In this document: in pieces, positions 1 through 8,018 of the stretch
Numbering within the stretch: the first letter of the stretch is position 1
Layout: each line of letters starts with the position of its first letter
Assembly: GCF_000377565.1 (NCBI RefSeq)
Contig: NZ_KB898355.1
Span: 533,918-597,917 of the forward strand
From: Rhizobium sp. 2MFCol3.1
Lineage (GTDB): Bacteria; Pseudomonadota; Alphaproteobacteria; Rhizobiales; Rhizobiaceae
DNA length: 64,000 bases
Direction of reading: 5' to 3'
Program-made: the position numbers and the translations under genes
Notes under the pieces: model-generated
Seen by the model: only the letters and a program-made list of their open reading frames with translations
Database searches by the model: none
Told to the model about the DNA's origin: nothing

Positions 1-1587
1 GAGGCGGTAGCTTTCCTCGTCGATGGCTCCGCAGGCTCCAATGTCGAAGTCGCGGCTACCATCGTTCTCGAAGGCGGATAGGGCGGCATGTTCGGCAAAG
101 ATATCAGCCGGCGAGGTGTAGTCGAAGCCGTCAAAGCCCATGCGACGTCCGACCTCGGCCAGCTGCCACCAGTCGGCGCGGGCGTCGCCAGGCACGTCGA
201 GGAAATCACGCTGGCGCGAGATGCGGCGCTCCGAGTTGGTGACCGTGCCGTTCTTCTCGCCCCAGCCGAGCGAGGGCAACAAGACATCGGCATGGCGGGT
301 GGTGCCGGTGTCTCGCAAGACATCGGAGACGACGACGAAGGGACACGCCTTGATCGCGGCTTCGACGGCATCAGCGTCGGGCATGGAGACGACCGGGTTG
401 GTCGCCATGATCCAGAGCGCCTTGATGCGGCCGTCCGCGACAGCCTTGAACATATCGACCGCCTTCAGGCCCGGCTTCGATGCGATCGTCGGAGAGCCCC
501 AGAAGCGCTGAACCCGATCGCGGTCATCTGCATTTTCGATCGCCATATGGGCGGCGAGCATATTGGCGAGGCCGCCGACCTCGCGGCCGCCCATGGCGTT
601 CGGCTGGCCGGTGAGCGAGAAGGGCCCCATGCCGGGCCGGCCGATGCGGCCGGTGGCAAGGTGACAGTTGATGATGGCATTGACCTTGTCGGTGCCCGAT
701 GAGGATTGGTTGACGCCCTGGCTATAGCAGGTGACGACTTTCTCGGTCGCCGTGAACAGGCGGTAGAATTCGCGCAGCTGCATGGCCGGCAGGCCGGTTT
801 GCTCAAGGATGTCGTTGGAGGAAAGCAGCGCGGCCGTGGCGAAAGCCTCGTTGAAGCCGCTGGTGTGCCCCGCCACGTAATTCTGATCGATCGCGCCGGC
901 CGAAATGAGATGCGCGAAGAGGCCCATGAACAGCGCGACGTCGCTGTCGGGACGAATGGCCAGATGCAGGTCGGCGATGTCAGATGTCATCGTTCGGCGC
1001 GGGTCGATGACCACGACCTTCATGCCCGGGCGGGCTGCCTTGGCGGCGGCAAGACGCTGGTAGATGACCGGATGGCACCAGGCGAGATTGGAGCCGGTGA
1101 GGATGACAAGATCGGCCAGTTCGAGGTCTTCGTAGACGCCGGGAACCGTGTCGGCGCCGAAGGCGCGTCGATGGCCGGCGACGGAGGACGACATGCAAAG
1201 CCGGGAGTTGGTATCGATATTGCCTGAGCCGATGAAGCCCTTCATCAGCTTGTTGGCGACGTAATAATCCTCGGTGAGCAGCTGGCCGGAGACGTAGAAG
1301 GCCACGGAGTCCGGGCCGTGTTCGGCGATCACCTTCGAGAAGCGGTCGGCGACGAGATCAAGGGCTGCTTCCCAATCCGTCCGTTGGCCGGCGATTTCGG
1401 GATAGAGCAGGCGTCCGTCGAGATCGATGGTTTCGGCGAGCGCGGAGCCCTTGGAGCACAGGCGGCCGAAGTTCGCCGGATGGTCGGGATCGCCTTTGAC
1501 GGAGACGGCGCCATCATCGGTGACCGTTGCGATCACACCACAGCCGACGCCGCAATACGGACAGGTGGTCTTGGTTTCAGTGGGCAT
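1..1587 (-). CDS. nasA: Assimilatory nitrate reductase, molybdopterin subunit (partial, C-terminus beyond window)
   Basis: The frame is open from an ATG at 1587 to base 1 (529 codons) and continues outside the window. It reduces nitrate to nitrite in the cytoplasm. The N-terminus, read by hand translation, carries CPYCGVGCGV and later LCSKG, giving Cys9, Cys12, Cys16 and Cys44 of the [4Fe-4S] cluster typical of NasA/NapA-type enzymes that bind bis-MGD molybdopterin. A GAGAGG Shine-Dalgarno lies a few bases before the ATG. It is the last gene of the nrtABD-nirBD-nasA run on the minus strand, but is separated from nirD by 206 bases holding a large palindromic repeat. About 350 more residues would be expected downstream, including a possible BFD-like [2Fe-2S] domain seen in many NasA proteins. 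Confidence 0.93.
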   Translation of the reverse strand, partial: MPTETKTTCPYCGVGCGVIATVTDDGAVSVKGDPDHPANFGRLCSKGSALAETIDLDGRLLYPEIAGQRTDWEAALDLVADRFSKVIAEHGPDSVAFYVSGQLLTEDYYVANKLMKGFIGSGNIDTNSRLCMSSSVAGHRRAFGADTVPGVYEDLELADLVILTGSNLAWCHPVIYQRLAAAKAARPGMKVVVIDPRRTMTSDIADLHLAIRPDSDVALFMGLFAHLISAGAIDQNYVAGHTSGFNEAFATAALLSSNDILEQTGLPAMQLREFYRLFTATEKVVTCYSQGVNQSSSGTDKVNAIINCHLATGRIGRPGMGPFSLTGQPNAMGGREVGGLANMLAAHMAIENADDRDRVQRFWGSPTIASKPGLKAVDMFKAVADGRIKALWIMATNPVVSMPDADAVEAAIKACPFVVVSDVLRDTGTTRHADVLLPSLGWGEKNGTVTNSERRISRQRDFLDVPGDARADWWQLAEVGRRMGFDGFDYTSPADIFAEHAALSAFENDGSRDFDIGACGAIDEESYRL

Positions 1588-1622
1588 GGGGGTGCCCTCT
1601 CAAGCTACCGAGAGCGTGGTCA

Positions 1623-1771
1623 CCCCCCTCTGTCCTGCCGGACATCTCCCCCACAGGTGGGGAGATTGGCTGGGCGGACCCGCTCGCTCCAACATCTACT
1701 GTTTGGCGATGTCGCCACAACGAGTCGATCTCCCCCCTTGTGGGGGAGATGTCCGGCAGGACAGAGGGGGG
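1623..1771. repeat. RIME-like palindromic intergenic repeat
   Basis: Two perfect 31-base inverted arms, 1623-1653 and 1741-1771, face each other across 87 bases between nirD and nasA. Each arm begins with six C (or ends with six G) and contains TGTCCTGCCGGACATC-type sequence. Each arm also has its own nested hairpin (CTCCCC...GGGGAG). The layout of two linked palindromes between co-directional genes fits the Rhizobium-specific intergenic mosaic elements (RIME) known from Rhizobiaceae; assignment to that family is from memory of its form. The element sits inside a probable operon, so it may act on mRNA processing or reduce nasA expression relative to nirBD. Confidence 0.75.
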
Positions 1772-1793
1772 TATCTGCTCCACCATAGCTCAA

Positions 1794-2123
1794 CTACTCC
1801 GCCGCCATCATCAAACTCTCGAACGCAATAAACAGCGCCCCATCCTCGTTCCTCACGGGAATGGTCTTGACCTCGCCCTCATCCGCCCCCAGTGCCTTGC
1901 CGGTTTCCAGCGAGATCACCCAATTATGCAGCGGGCAGGTGACCGCCTTGGCATGGACGATCCCCTGCGACAGCGGCCCGCCCTTGTGCGGGCAGTGGTC
2001 TTCGATGGCGAATACCTCGTTCTCCGCCGTGCGGAAAACGGCGATCTTGCCCTGAGGGGTTTTCACGCAACGCGCGCCGCGCAGCGGGATGTCGGAGATG
2101 TCGCCGATCGAGATCCAGTTCAT
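1794..2123 (-). CDS. nirD: Nitrite reductase (NADH) small subunit, Rieske type
   Basis: A 109-residue Rieske [2Fe-2S] protein and partner of NirB in reducing nitrite to ammonium. The cluster motifs are visible as CPHKGGPL and CPLHNW, giving the two Cys and two His ligands. I chose the second of two ATGs (2123 rather than 2129) because GAGGAG lies six bases before it, whereas it directly abuts the first. The longer open frame reaching 2282 overlaps nirB and is not needed. The start is 10 bases after the nirB stop, so the two are surely co-transcribed. NirD homologues are 105-115 residues, so this is full length. Confidence 0.93.
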   Translation of the reverse strand: MNWISIGDISDIPLRGARCVKTPQGKIAVFRTAENEVFAIEDHCPHKGGPLSQGIVHAKAVTCPLHNWVISLETGKALGADEGEVKTIPVRNEDGALFIAFESLMMAAE

Positions 2124-2133
2124 GTCCATCTCC

Positions 2134-4596
2134 TCACTCCGCTGCCTGGGGAAAGCCGATCGTCGCCATCGGCTTGAATTCGTGCTTGTCCTTGCCGGAG
2201 ACGCGCTCCGACCAGGGGTCGACCTGGGCGAATGTCTGCGAGAAGACGAAGCGGTCGTAATAGGCCTTGCGCTTGTCGGCATCGCCGATGATCTGGCGGC
2301 GGATTTCCTCCAGCCCGACGCGCTTCGCCCATTTGTAGATGCGCTCGAGATAGCGGGCCTGCTCGCGGTACATCTGCGTCAGCGCCACGATGTGCTCCAG
2401 CGCCTCGTCCTCGGTCTTCACGAGGCCGAGAACCTCGGTGCCCTTGATGTCGAGACCGGCAGCGCCCGCGAAGTGGATTTCGAAACCACTATCCACGCAG
2501 ATGACGCCGATATCCTTGCAGGTCGCTTCCGCGCAGTTGCGCGGGCAGCCAGAGACGGCGAGCTTCAGCTTGGCCGGCGTCCAGGAGCCCCACATGAACT
2601 TCTCGATGCGGATGCCGAGGCCGGTGGAATCCTGCGTGCCGAAGCGGCACCAGTCGGATCCGACGCAAGTCTTCACGGTACGCAGCCCTTTGGCGTAGGC
2701 CTGTCCGGAGACGAAGCCAGCCTTGCCGAGATCGGCCCAGACGGCCGGCAAGTCTTCCTTCTCGATCCCCAACAGGTCGATGCGCTGGCCGCCGGTGACC
2801 TTCACCATCGGGATCTCGAACTTGTCGACGACATCGGCGATGGCGCGCAGTTCGTTTGCGTTCGTCACGCCGCCCCACATGCGGGGGACGACGGAGTAAG
2901 TGCCGTCCTTCTGGATATTGGCGTGGACGCGCTCGTTGATGTAGCGCGACTGGTAGTCGTCGGCATATTCGTCCGGCCAATCGCAGACGAGGTAGTAATT
3001 AAGCGCCGGCCGACACTTGGCACAGCCGCAAGAGGTCTTCCACTCGAGCTCCTGCATGACGGCCGGGATCGTCTTCAGACCCTTGGCCTTGATCAGGCGG
3101 CGAACGTCGTCATGGCCGAGTTCGGTGCAGGTGCACATCGGGGTCACGGCAGCCGGGTTATAGCTGTCGCCGAGCGTCAGCGACATCAGTTGTTCGACCA
3201 GACCGGTGCAGGAGCCGCAGGAGGCGGATGCCTTGGTGTGGGCGCGGACGTCGTCGAGCGACGTCAGTCCCTTGGCCGATATCGTCGAGGTGATCTTGCC
3301 CTTGCATACGCCGTTGCAGCCGCAGATTTCCGCATCATCCGGCAAGGCTGCAACGGCCGCCATAGGGTCCAGCGGCGACCCTCCCTGGTAAGCCTGTCCG
3401 AAGATCAGCGTATCGCGCATCTCGGTGATGTCGGTCTGCTTCTTCTTCAGATCGTTGAACCACGCACCATCGGCCGTCTCGCCGTAGAGCACGGTGCCGA
3501 TGATACGGTTGTCCTTCAGCACCAGGCGCTTGTAGACGCCGGCGGTGGCGTCGCGCAGCACGATCTCCTCGCGGTCATCGCCATCGGCGAAGTCACCGAG
3601 CGAGTAGAGATCGATGCCGGTTACTTTCAGTTTTGTGGGCGTGTCCGAATGGACGAAGGCCGGCGAGGTGTCGCCTGCAAGATGCGAGGCGGCGATGCGG
3701 GCCATTTCGTAGAGTGGCGCAACGAGGCCATAGACCATGCCGCCGACTTCGGCGCATTCGCCGAGCGAGAGGATATCGCCATCCGAGGTGCGCATACCGT
3801 CATCGACGACGATGCCGCGATTGACCGCAAGGCCGGCCTCCTTCGCCAGGCCGACATTCGGCCGGATACCGACGGCCATGACGACCAGGCTTGCCGGAAT
3901 GACACGACCGTCGTCGAGCTCGATGCCCTCGACCTTGCCATTGCCGATAATCGCCTTAGTGTTGGCCTTGGTGATGACCTTGATGCCGCGTTCTTCGACG
4001 GCCTTCTGCAGCAGATAGCCGGCGGCGGGGTCGAGCTGGCGCTCCATCAGCGTCGGCATGACATGCAGCACGGTCACGTCCATACCGCGCTGCGCGAGGC
4101 CGGCCGCGGCTTCCAGACCAAGCAGGCCGCCGCCGATGACGATCGCTTTCTCGCGTGATTGCGCCGCCAGAAGCATGGCCTGCACGTCGTCGAGATCGCG
4201 ATAGGTGATAACTCCTGGCAGGTCCTTGCCGGGGACGGGGATGATGAAGGGCACGGAGCCGGTAGCGATCACCAGCTTGTCGTAGCTCTCGGTCACGCCG
4301 TGGTCCGAGGTCACCGTCTTGGCAGCGCGATCGATGGCGACGATCTTGTGGCCCTTGTAGAGCGTGATGCCGTGGTCGATGTACCAGCCGTCGCCATGGA
4401 TGACGATCTGCTCGTAGCTCTTCTCGCCGGATAGAACCGGCGACAGCATGATGCGGTCGTAATTGACGCGTGGCTCGGCGTTGAAGATCGTGACCTGATA
4501 CTGGCCCGGAGCCTTCTCGAACAAGTGCTCGAGCATGCGCCCGGGCGCCATGCCGTTGCCGATGATCACGAGTTTTTCGATGCGGGTTTCTGACAT
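2134..4596 (-). CDS. nirB: Nitrite reductase (NADH) large subunit
   Basis: An 820-residue assimilatory nitrite reductase that moves six electrons from NAD(P)H to nitrite, giving ammonium. In order: an FAD-binding site near residues 10-20 (GNGMAPGR), the NADH-binding Rossmann fold near 150-170 (IGGGLLGLEAAAG), a BFD-like [2Fe-2S] domain with Cys425/427 and Cys460/463, a second Cys-rich stretch (Cys488/490, Cys523/525/528), a ferredoxin-like half domain near 570-640, and the siroheme/[4Fe-4S] ligands Cys644, Cys650, Cys684 and Cys688 (SGCPRNC). Length is normal for the family. Its start is four bases after the nrtD stop, and nirD follows. All catalytic motifs are intact. Confidence 0.96.
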   Translation of the reverse strand: MSETRIEKLVIIGNGMAPGRMLEHLFEKAPGQYQVTIFNAEPRVNYDRIMLSPVLSGEKSYEQIVIHGDGWYIDHGITLYKGHKIVAIDRAAKTVTSDHGVTESYDKLVIATGSVPFIIPVPGKDLPGVITYRDLDDVQAMLLAAQSREKAIVIGGGLLGLEAAAGLAQRGMDVTVLHVMPTLMERQLDPAAGYLLQKAVEERGIKVITKANTKAIIGNGKVEGIELDDGRVIPASLVVMAVGIRPNVGLAKEAGLAVNRGIVVDDGMRTSDGDILSLGECAEVGGMVYGLVAPLYEMARIAASHLAGDTSPAFVHSDTPTKLKVTGIDLYSLGDFADGDDREEIVLRDATAGVYKRLVLKDNRIIGTVLYGETADGAWFNDLKKKQTDITEMRDTLIFGQAYQGGSPLDPMAAVAALPDDAEICGCNGVCKGKITSTISAKGLTSLDDVRAHTKASASCGSCTGLVEQLMSLTLGDSYNPAAVTPMCTCTELGHDDVRRLIKAKGLKTIPAVMQELEWKTSCGCAKCRPALNYYLVCDWPDEYADDYQSRYINERVHANIQKDGTYSVVPRMWGGVTNANELRAIADVVDKFEIPMVKVTGGQRIDLLGIEKEDLPAVWADLGKAGFVSGQAYAKGLRTVKTCVGSDWCRFGTQDSTGLGIRIEKFMWGSWTPAKLKLAVSGCPRNCAEATCKDIGVICVDSGFEIHFAGAAGLDIKGTEVLGLVKTEDEALEHIVALTQMYREQARYLERIYKWAKRVGLEEIRRQIIGDADKRKAYYDRFVFSQTFAQVDPWSERVSGKDKHEFKPMATIGFPQAAE

Positions 4597-4600
4597 GGGA

Positions 4601-5398
4601 TTACTCCGCGGCTTCGACGAAGCGGTGGCGTTCGTAGAGGAACTTCAGCACGGCTTCGCGGCATTTGAGGTAGGTTCGGTCGGAGGCGAGCTCGATGCGG
4701 TTGCGCGGGCGGGCGATCGGAACGTCGAGGACTTCGCCGATCTTCGCAGCCGGCCCGTTGGTCATCATCACGATGCGGTCGGAGAGCAGCACGGCCTCAT
4801 CGACGTCATGGGTGATCATCACCATGGTGTTGCCAAGCCGCGAGTGAATTTCCATGACCGCATCCTGCAGATGGGCGCGCGTCAGCGCGTCGAGCGCGCC
4901 GAACGGCTCGTCGAGCAGCAGGATTTTGGGCTCCATGGAGAGCGCCCGAGCGATGCCGACGCGCTGCTTCATGCCGCCCGATATCTCGGAGGGGCGCTTG
5001 TCTTTGGCGTGGGCCATCTGCACGAGATCGAGGTTCGCCATCACCCAGTCATGGCGCTCCGCCTTGCTCTTGGAATTGCTGAACACCTTGGAGACGGCGA
5101 GATTGACGTTTTCGTAGACGGTGAGCCAGGGAAGCAGGCTGTGGTTCTGGAAGACGACGGCCCGCTCCGGGCCGGGGGCGTTGACCTCGCGGTTTTCGAG
5201 CAGCACGGCGCCGGAGGAGACCGGTGTCAGGCCGGCGATGAGGTTCAGCAGGGTGGACTTGCCGCAGCCGGAATGGCCGATGATCGAGACGAACTCGCCC
5301 TTGGAGATTGTCAGGTTGATGCCTTTCAACACCTCGGCCCGCACGCCGGCCCGGTCGAAATGCTTGTCGATATGGTCGAGCTTGAGATAGGCGGTCAT
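4601..5398 (-). CDS. nrtD: Nitrate ABC transporter, ATP-binding protein
   Basis: A 265-residue ATPase of the NrtD/SsuB family powering nitrate uptake. Visible motifs are Walker A (GHSGCGKST), the Q-loop region with SLLPW, the signature SGGMKQR, Walker B (ILLLDEPFGALD) and the switch His (ITHDVDEA). It lacks the NrtA-like C-terminal extension of cyanobacterial NrtC, so it is NrtD-like. Of two close ATGs I chose 5398, since AAGGGA is well spaced from it and touches the one at 5404. It lies 11 bases after nrtB and four before nirB, in the nitrate assimilation operon. Confidence 0.92.
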   Translation of the reverse strand: MTAYLKLDHIDKHFDRAGVRAEVLKGINLTISKGEFVSIIGHSGCGKSTLLNLIAGLTPVSSGAVLLENREVNAPGPERAVVFQNHSLLPWLTVYENVNLAVSKVFSNSKSKAERHDWVMANLDLVQMAHAKDKRPSEISGGMKQRVGIARALSMEPKILLLDEPFGALDALTRAHLQDAVMEIHSRLGNTMVMITHDVDEAVLLSDRIVMMTNGPAAKIGEVLDVPIARPRNRIELASDRTYLKCREAVLKFLYERHRFVEAAE

Positions 5399-5409
5399 GG
5401 TCATTCCCT

Positions 5410-6303
5410 TCAATTGGCCGAAGCGCCGCGGGTGATCAGCTTGCCGACCGCCGCCACCAGCTTGTCGAGCGCGAAGCCGACGACGCCGATGTAGGCAAGC
5501 GCGACGATGATGTCGGGCAGGCGGGACGAGTTCCACGCATCCCAGATGAAGAAGCCGATGCCGACGCCGCCCGTGAGCATTTCAGCGGCGACGATCGCCA
5601 GCCAGGAGAGGCCGACGCCGATGCGAAGACCCGTGAAGATGTAGGGGGCGGCCGACGGCAGCATGATCTTGAAGAAGAACTCGATCTGGTTCAGCCGCAG
5701 GACCTGGGCGACGTTGCGGTAATCCTGCGGAATGTTGCGCACGCCGACGGCGGTGTTGATGATGACCGGCCAGATCGAGGTGATGAAGATCACGAAGATC
5801 GCCGAAGGGTTGGCGTTCTGGAAGGCGGCAAGCGAGAGCGGCAGCCAGGCAAGCGGCGGCACCGTGCGCAGCACCTGGAAGATCGGGTCGAGGCCGCGCA
5901 TCGCCCAGACCGACTGGCCGATGATGGCGCCGACGATGACGCCGACGACGGCCGCCAGGCCAAAACCGTAAGCCACGCGCTGCAGCGAAATCAGCACGCG
6001 CCAGCCGAGCCCGATGTCCTGCGAGCCGTAGTTGAAGAAGGGGTAAGCGATGAGGTCGAAGCTCTCCTGCCACACCTGATGCGGGGAGGGCAGCGAGGCC
6101 GTCGGCGACGAACAGAGCACCTGCCAGACGCCAAGCAGGATGGCGAGCACGACGAGCGGCGGAACGACGTTGCGGGCAAGCGTTGCCGCGATCTTCGCGA
6201 TGTTGATCTTGGCGGCCGGGCGCCTTGCGAGCGGCAGGATGGTGGCGGTGTTCGTTGCGGTTGCCGATGTCGCGATCGTTTGTTTCTTGGCCAAAGCGGG
6301 CAT
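5410..6303 (-). CDS. nrtB: Nitrate ABC transporter, permease
   Basis: A 297-residue inner-membrane permease of the NrtB/SsuC family. It has a basic N-terminal region, a first membrane segment near residue 50 (LVVLAILLGVW), further hydrophobic segments, and an EAA-type cytoplasmic loop around residues 180-205 that would contact the ATPase. The stop overlaps the Shine-Dalgarno region of nrtD. The start ATG at 6303 has GAGGAG eight bases upstream. It follows the binding-protein gene nrtA by 56 bases in the same operon. Length is normal. Confidence 0.92.
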   Translation of the reverse strand: MPALAKKQTIATSATATNTATILPLARRPAAKINIAKIAATLARNVVPPLVVLAILLGVWQVLCSSPTASLPSPHQVWQESFDLIAYPFFNYGSQDIGLGWRVLISLQRVAYGFGLAAVVGVIVGAIIGQSVWAMRGLDPIFQVLRTVPPLAWLPLSLAAFQNANPSAIFVIFITSIWPVIINTAVGVRNIPQDYRNVAQVLRLNQIEFFFKIMLPSAAPYIFTGLRIGVGLSWLAIVAAEMLTGGVGIGFFIWDAWNSSRLPDIIVALAYIGVVGFALDKLVAAVGKLITRGASAN

Positions 6304-6359
6304 TCTACGCTCCTCTTGCGGGATGGGAGAGCCGGCGCGGTCGGCGCCGGCGGCACGGA

Positions 6360-7658
6360 TCAGGACGCGACCTTGATCGTCAGGCTATCGAGATAGGCGG
6401 AGGGGTTTTCGGGATCGAAGACCTTGCCGTCGAAGAAGGTTTCTTTGCCGCGCGAGGACGATGCCGGGATGTCGGCGGCGGCAACGCCGAGGTCCTTGGC
6501 GGCGGCGCGCCAGATGTCCTCGCGGTTGACCTCGTCGACCAGCTTCTTGATGTCGGTATCAGGCGCGAACTTGCCCCAACGGATATTCTCGGCGAGGAAC
6601 CAGCTGTCATGGCTCTTGAAGGGATAGGAGACGCCGCCGGCCCAGAACTTCATGTAGAGGTCGGTACCCTTGGTGACTCGGCCGTTGCCGTAGTTGATGT
6701 CGCCCTTGAGGCGGCCGAGCACGTCCTTGGGCGGCACATTAAACCATTGGCGCTTGCCGAGCAGTGTCGACATCTCTTCCTTGTTGCCCATGCTGTCGCA
6801 CCATTGCTGGGCTTCCATCACGGCCATCAGCAGTGCCTTGGCGGCATTCGGGTTCTTCTCGACCCAATCCGAGCGCATGCCGAGCGCCTTCTCGGGATGG
6901 CCCTTCCAGAGTTCGCCGGTCGTTGCCGCCGTGAAGCCGATGCCCTGGTTCACCAACTGTTCGTTCCAGGGTTCGCCGACACAGAAGACGTCCATGTTGC
7001 CGACCTTCATGTTCGCCACCATCTGCGGCGGCGGGACAACGATCGTGGAGACATCCTTATCCGGATCGATGCCGCCGGCGGCGAGCCAGTAGCGGATCCA
7101 GAGGTCGTGCGTGCCGCCGGGGAAGGTCATGGCGGCCTTGATCTCCTTGCCCTCTGCCTTCTTCTTCTCGAATGCGGCCTTGAGCTTGGAGGCGTCGAGC
7201 TGCACGCCGGTATCGGCATATTCCTTGGCGACAGAGATGCCCTGGCTGTCGTAGTTCAGCCTGGCGAGAATGGTCATCGGTACCGGCAGGTTGTTCTGCG
7301 TCACCTTGCCGGTGTGCATGAGATAGGGGAGCGGCGAGAGGATGTGGGCGCCGTCGATGCCGTTGGCAGCACCGCCGAGAACGAGGTTGTCACGCGTTGC
7401 ACCCCAAGAGGCCTGCTTGGCGACTTCGACATCGGGCATGCCATGCTTGGCGAACAGGCCCTTCTCCTGCGCGACAACGAGCGGCGCGGCGTCTGTCAGC
7501 GCGATGAAGCCGAGCTTGGCGCCCGTCACCTCAGGGCCGGCGCCGGCGGCGAAGGCGCCTGACGGGAAGGCGCTGCGCACCGCCGTGATCAGTGCTGCGG
7601 TTGCCGTCGTCTTCAACATGCTGCGACGTGTGATGCCGGTCGTGATTATCTTGCTCAT
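6360..7658 (-). CDS. nrtA: Nitrate ABC transporter, substrate-binding protein (Tat-exported)
   Basis: A 432-residue nitrate/nitrite-binding protein of the NrtA family. The N-terminus has a twin-arginine signal (TRRSML near residues 10-15, a hydrophobic stretch, then an AFA-A-like cleavage site), so it is predicted to cross the membrane folded. The body shows family features such as GFIALTDAAPLVVAQEKGLF. It is the first gene of the nrtABD-nirBD-nasA operon and lies directly behind the sigma-54 promoter and leader described separately. GAGGGA precedes the ATG. The neighbouring nasS encodes a relative without signal peptide that acts as a sensor, so the two should not be confused. Confidence 0.93.
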   Translation of the reverse strand: MSKIITTGITRRSMLKTTATAALITAVRSAFPSGAFAAGAGPEVTGAKLGFIALTDAAPLVVAQEKGLFAKHGMPDVEVAKQASWGATRDNLVLGGAANGIDGAHILSPLPYLMHTGKVTQNNLPVPMTILARLNYDSQGISVAKEYADTGVQLDASKLKAAFEKKKAEGKEIKAAMTFPGGTHDLWIRYWLAAGGIDPDKDVSTIVVPPPQMVANMKVGNMDVFCVGEPWNEQLVNQGIGFTAATTGELWKGHPEKALGMRSDWVEKNPNAAKALLMAVMEAQQWCDSMGNKEEMSTLLGKRQWFNVPPKDVLGRLKGDINYGNGRVTKGTDLYMKFWAGGVSYPFKSHDSWFLAENIRWGKFAPDTDIKKLVDEVNREDIWRAAAKDLGVAAADIPASSSRGKETFFDGKVFDPENPSAYLDSLTIKVAS

Positions 7659-7832
7659 TGCGCAGGTTCCCTCTGCTTGGTGCTGGCCGGAATTTTGGGA
7701 ATAAAAAAACGCCGCTCGGCAGATGCGTCATCGGGAGGGAGGGTCCCGGACTGCAAAGGCCTTGCGACGTCGATGTCTTTTGCGAGCGCTTATCGCGCGC
7801 TCATCTTGCCCCGATCGCCGTTGACCGGTGCG
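7659..7832 (-). promoter_or_regulatory. Probable NasT-responsive leader RNA of the nas operon
   Basis: About 174 bases lie between the predicted sigma-54 transcription start (near 7832) and the nrtA ATG. Read as RNA, it holds a hairpin at 7802-7784 (GAGCGC, seven-base loop, GCGCTC), a second at 7748-7732 (CGGGA, seven-base loop, TCCCG), and then an attenuator-like structure. NasT, encoded just upstream, belongs to the ANTAR family, whose members bind paired hairpins in leaders and stop termination. I could not identify the canonical hexaloops with certainty, so the exact binding site is inferred. Confidence 0.6.
7703..7730 (-). terminator. Intrinsic terminator (attenuator) in the nrtA leader
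   Basis: On the minus strand a GC-rich short inverted repeat (GCC-GAGC-GGC core, with ACGC/GCGT able to pair outside it) is followed at once by seven U (7709-7703). It lies some 45 bases before the nrtA start codon, where termination would switch off the whole operon. The stem is short, so the exact pairing is uncertain. Its position in the leader of a nasST-linked operon supports a role in attenuation. Confidence 0.55.
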
Positions 7833-7843
7833 GTTTTAACGAA

Positions 7844-7858
7844 GCAAACGGTGTGCCA
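7844..7858 (-). promoter_or_regulatory. Sigma-54 (RpoN) promoter of the nrtA-nasA operon
   Basis: The minus strand reads TGGCACACCGTTTGC, preceded by C and followed by T. This has the -24 TGGCAC and -12 TTGC elements at the exact spacing of the sigma-54 consensus. Transcription would start near 7832. It fits NtrC control by nitrogen limitation. TGTGC half-sites at 7957, 7987 and 8000, 120-170 bases upstream, are weak candidates for enhancer binding. Confidence 0.8.
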
Positions 7859-7904
7859 GTTCTAGGGTGCGATTTTATGTGATTGAAATTAAACCGTAAA
7901 ATCG

Positions 7905-7972
7905 GCAGATGCTTATCTGCTCAATTTTTCACCGCGATTTGTCGATGGCAATGTTTTGTGCGAATGCCATCG
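7905..7972. promoter_or_regulatory. Inverted repeats between nasS and the nas promoter
   Basis: Two exact inverted repeats lie between the nasS stop and the sigma-54 promoter: GCAGAT-GCTT-ATCTGC at 7905-7920 and CGATGGCA/TGCCATCG (14-base spacer) at 7943-7972. The second could end nasTS transcription or be an operator. An 11-base direct repeat, TCGGCAGATGC, links 7902-7912 with 7716-7726 in the attenuator. Roles are not established. Confidence 0.4.
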
Positions 7973-8018
7973 CGACGGCATTCCGGTGTGCAAGCTATTT
8001 GTGCATAGCAGCAAACAA

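Noticed and set aside
2089..4158. 689-codon open frame on the plus strand
   Set aside because: It lies fully antisense to nirB, whose motifs are all intact. Long mirror frames are expected in GC-rich coding DNA.
7658..7882. Short plus-strand frames over the nrtA leader
   Set aside because: No homology or ribosome site. The stretch is better explained by a sigma-54 promoter and a leader RNA.
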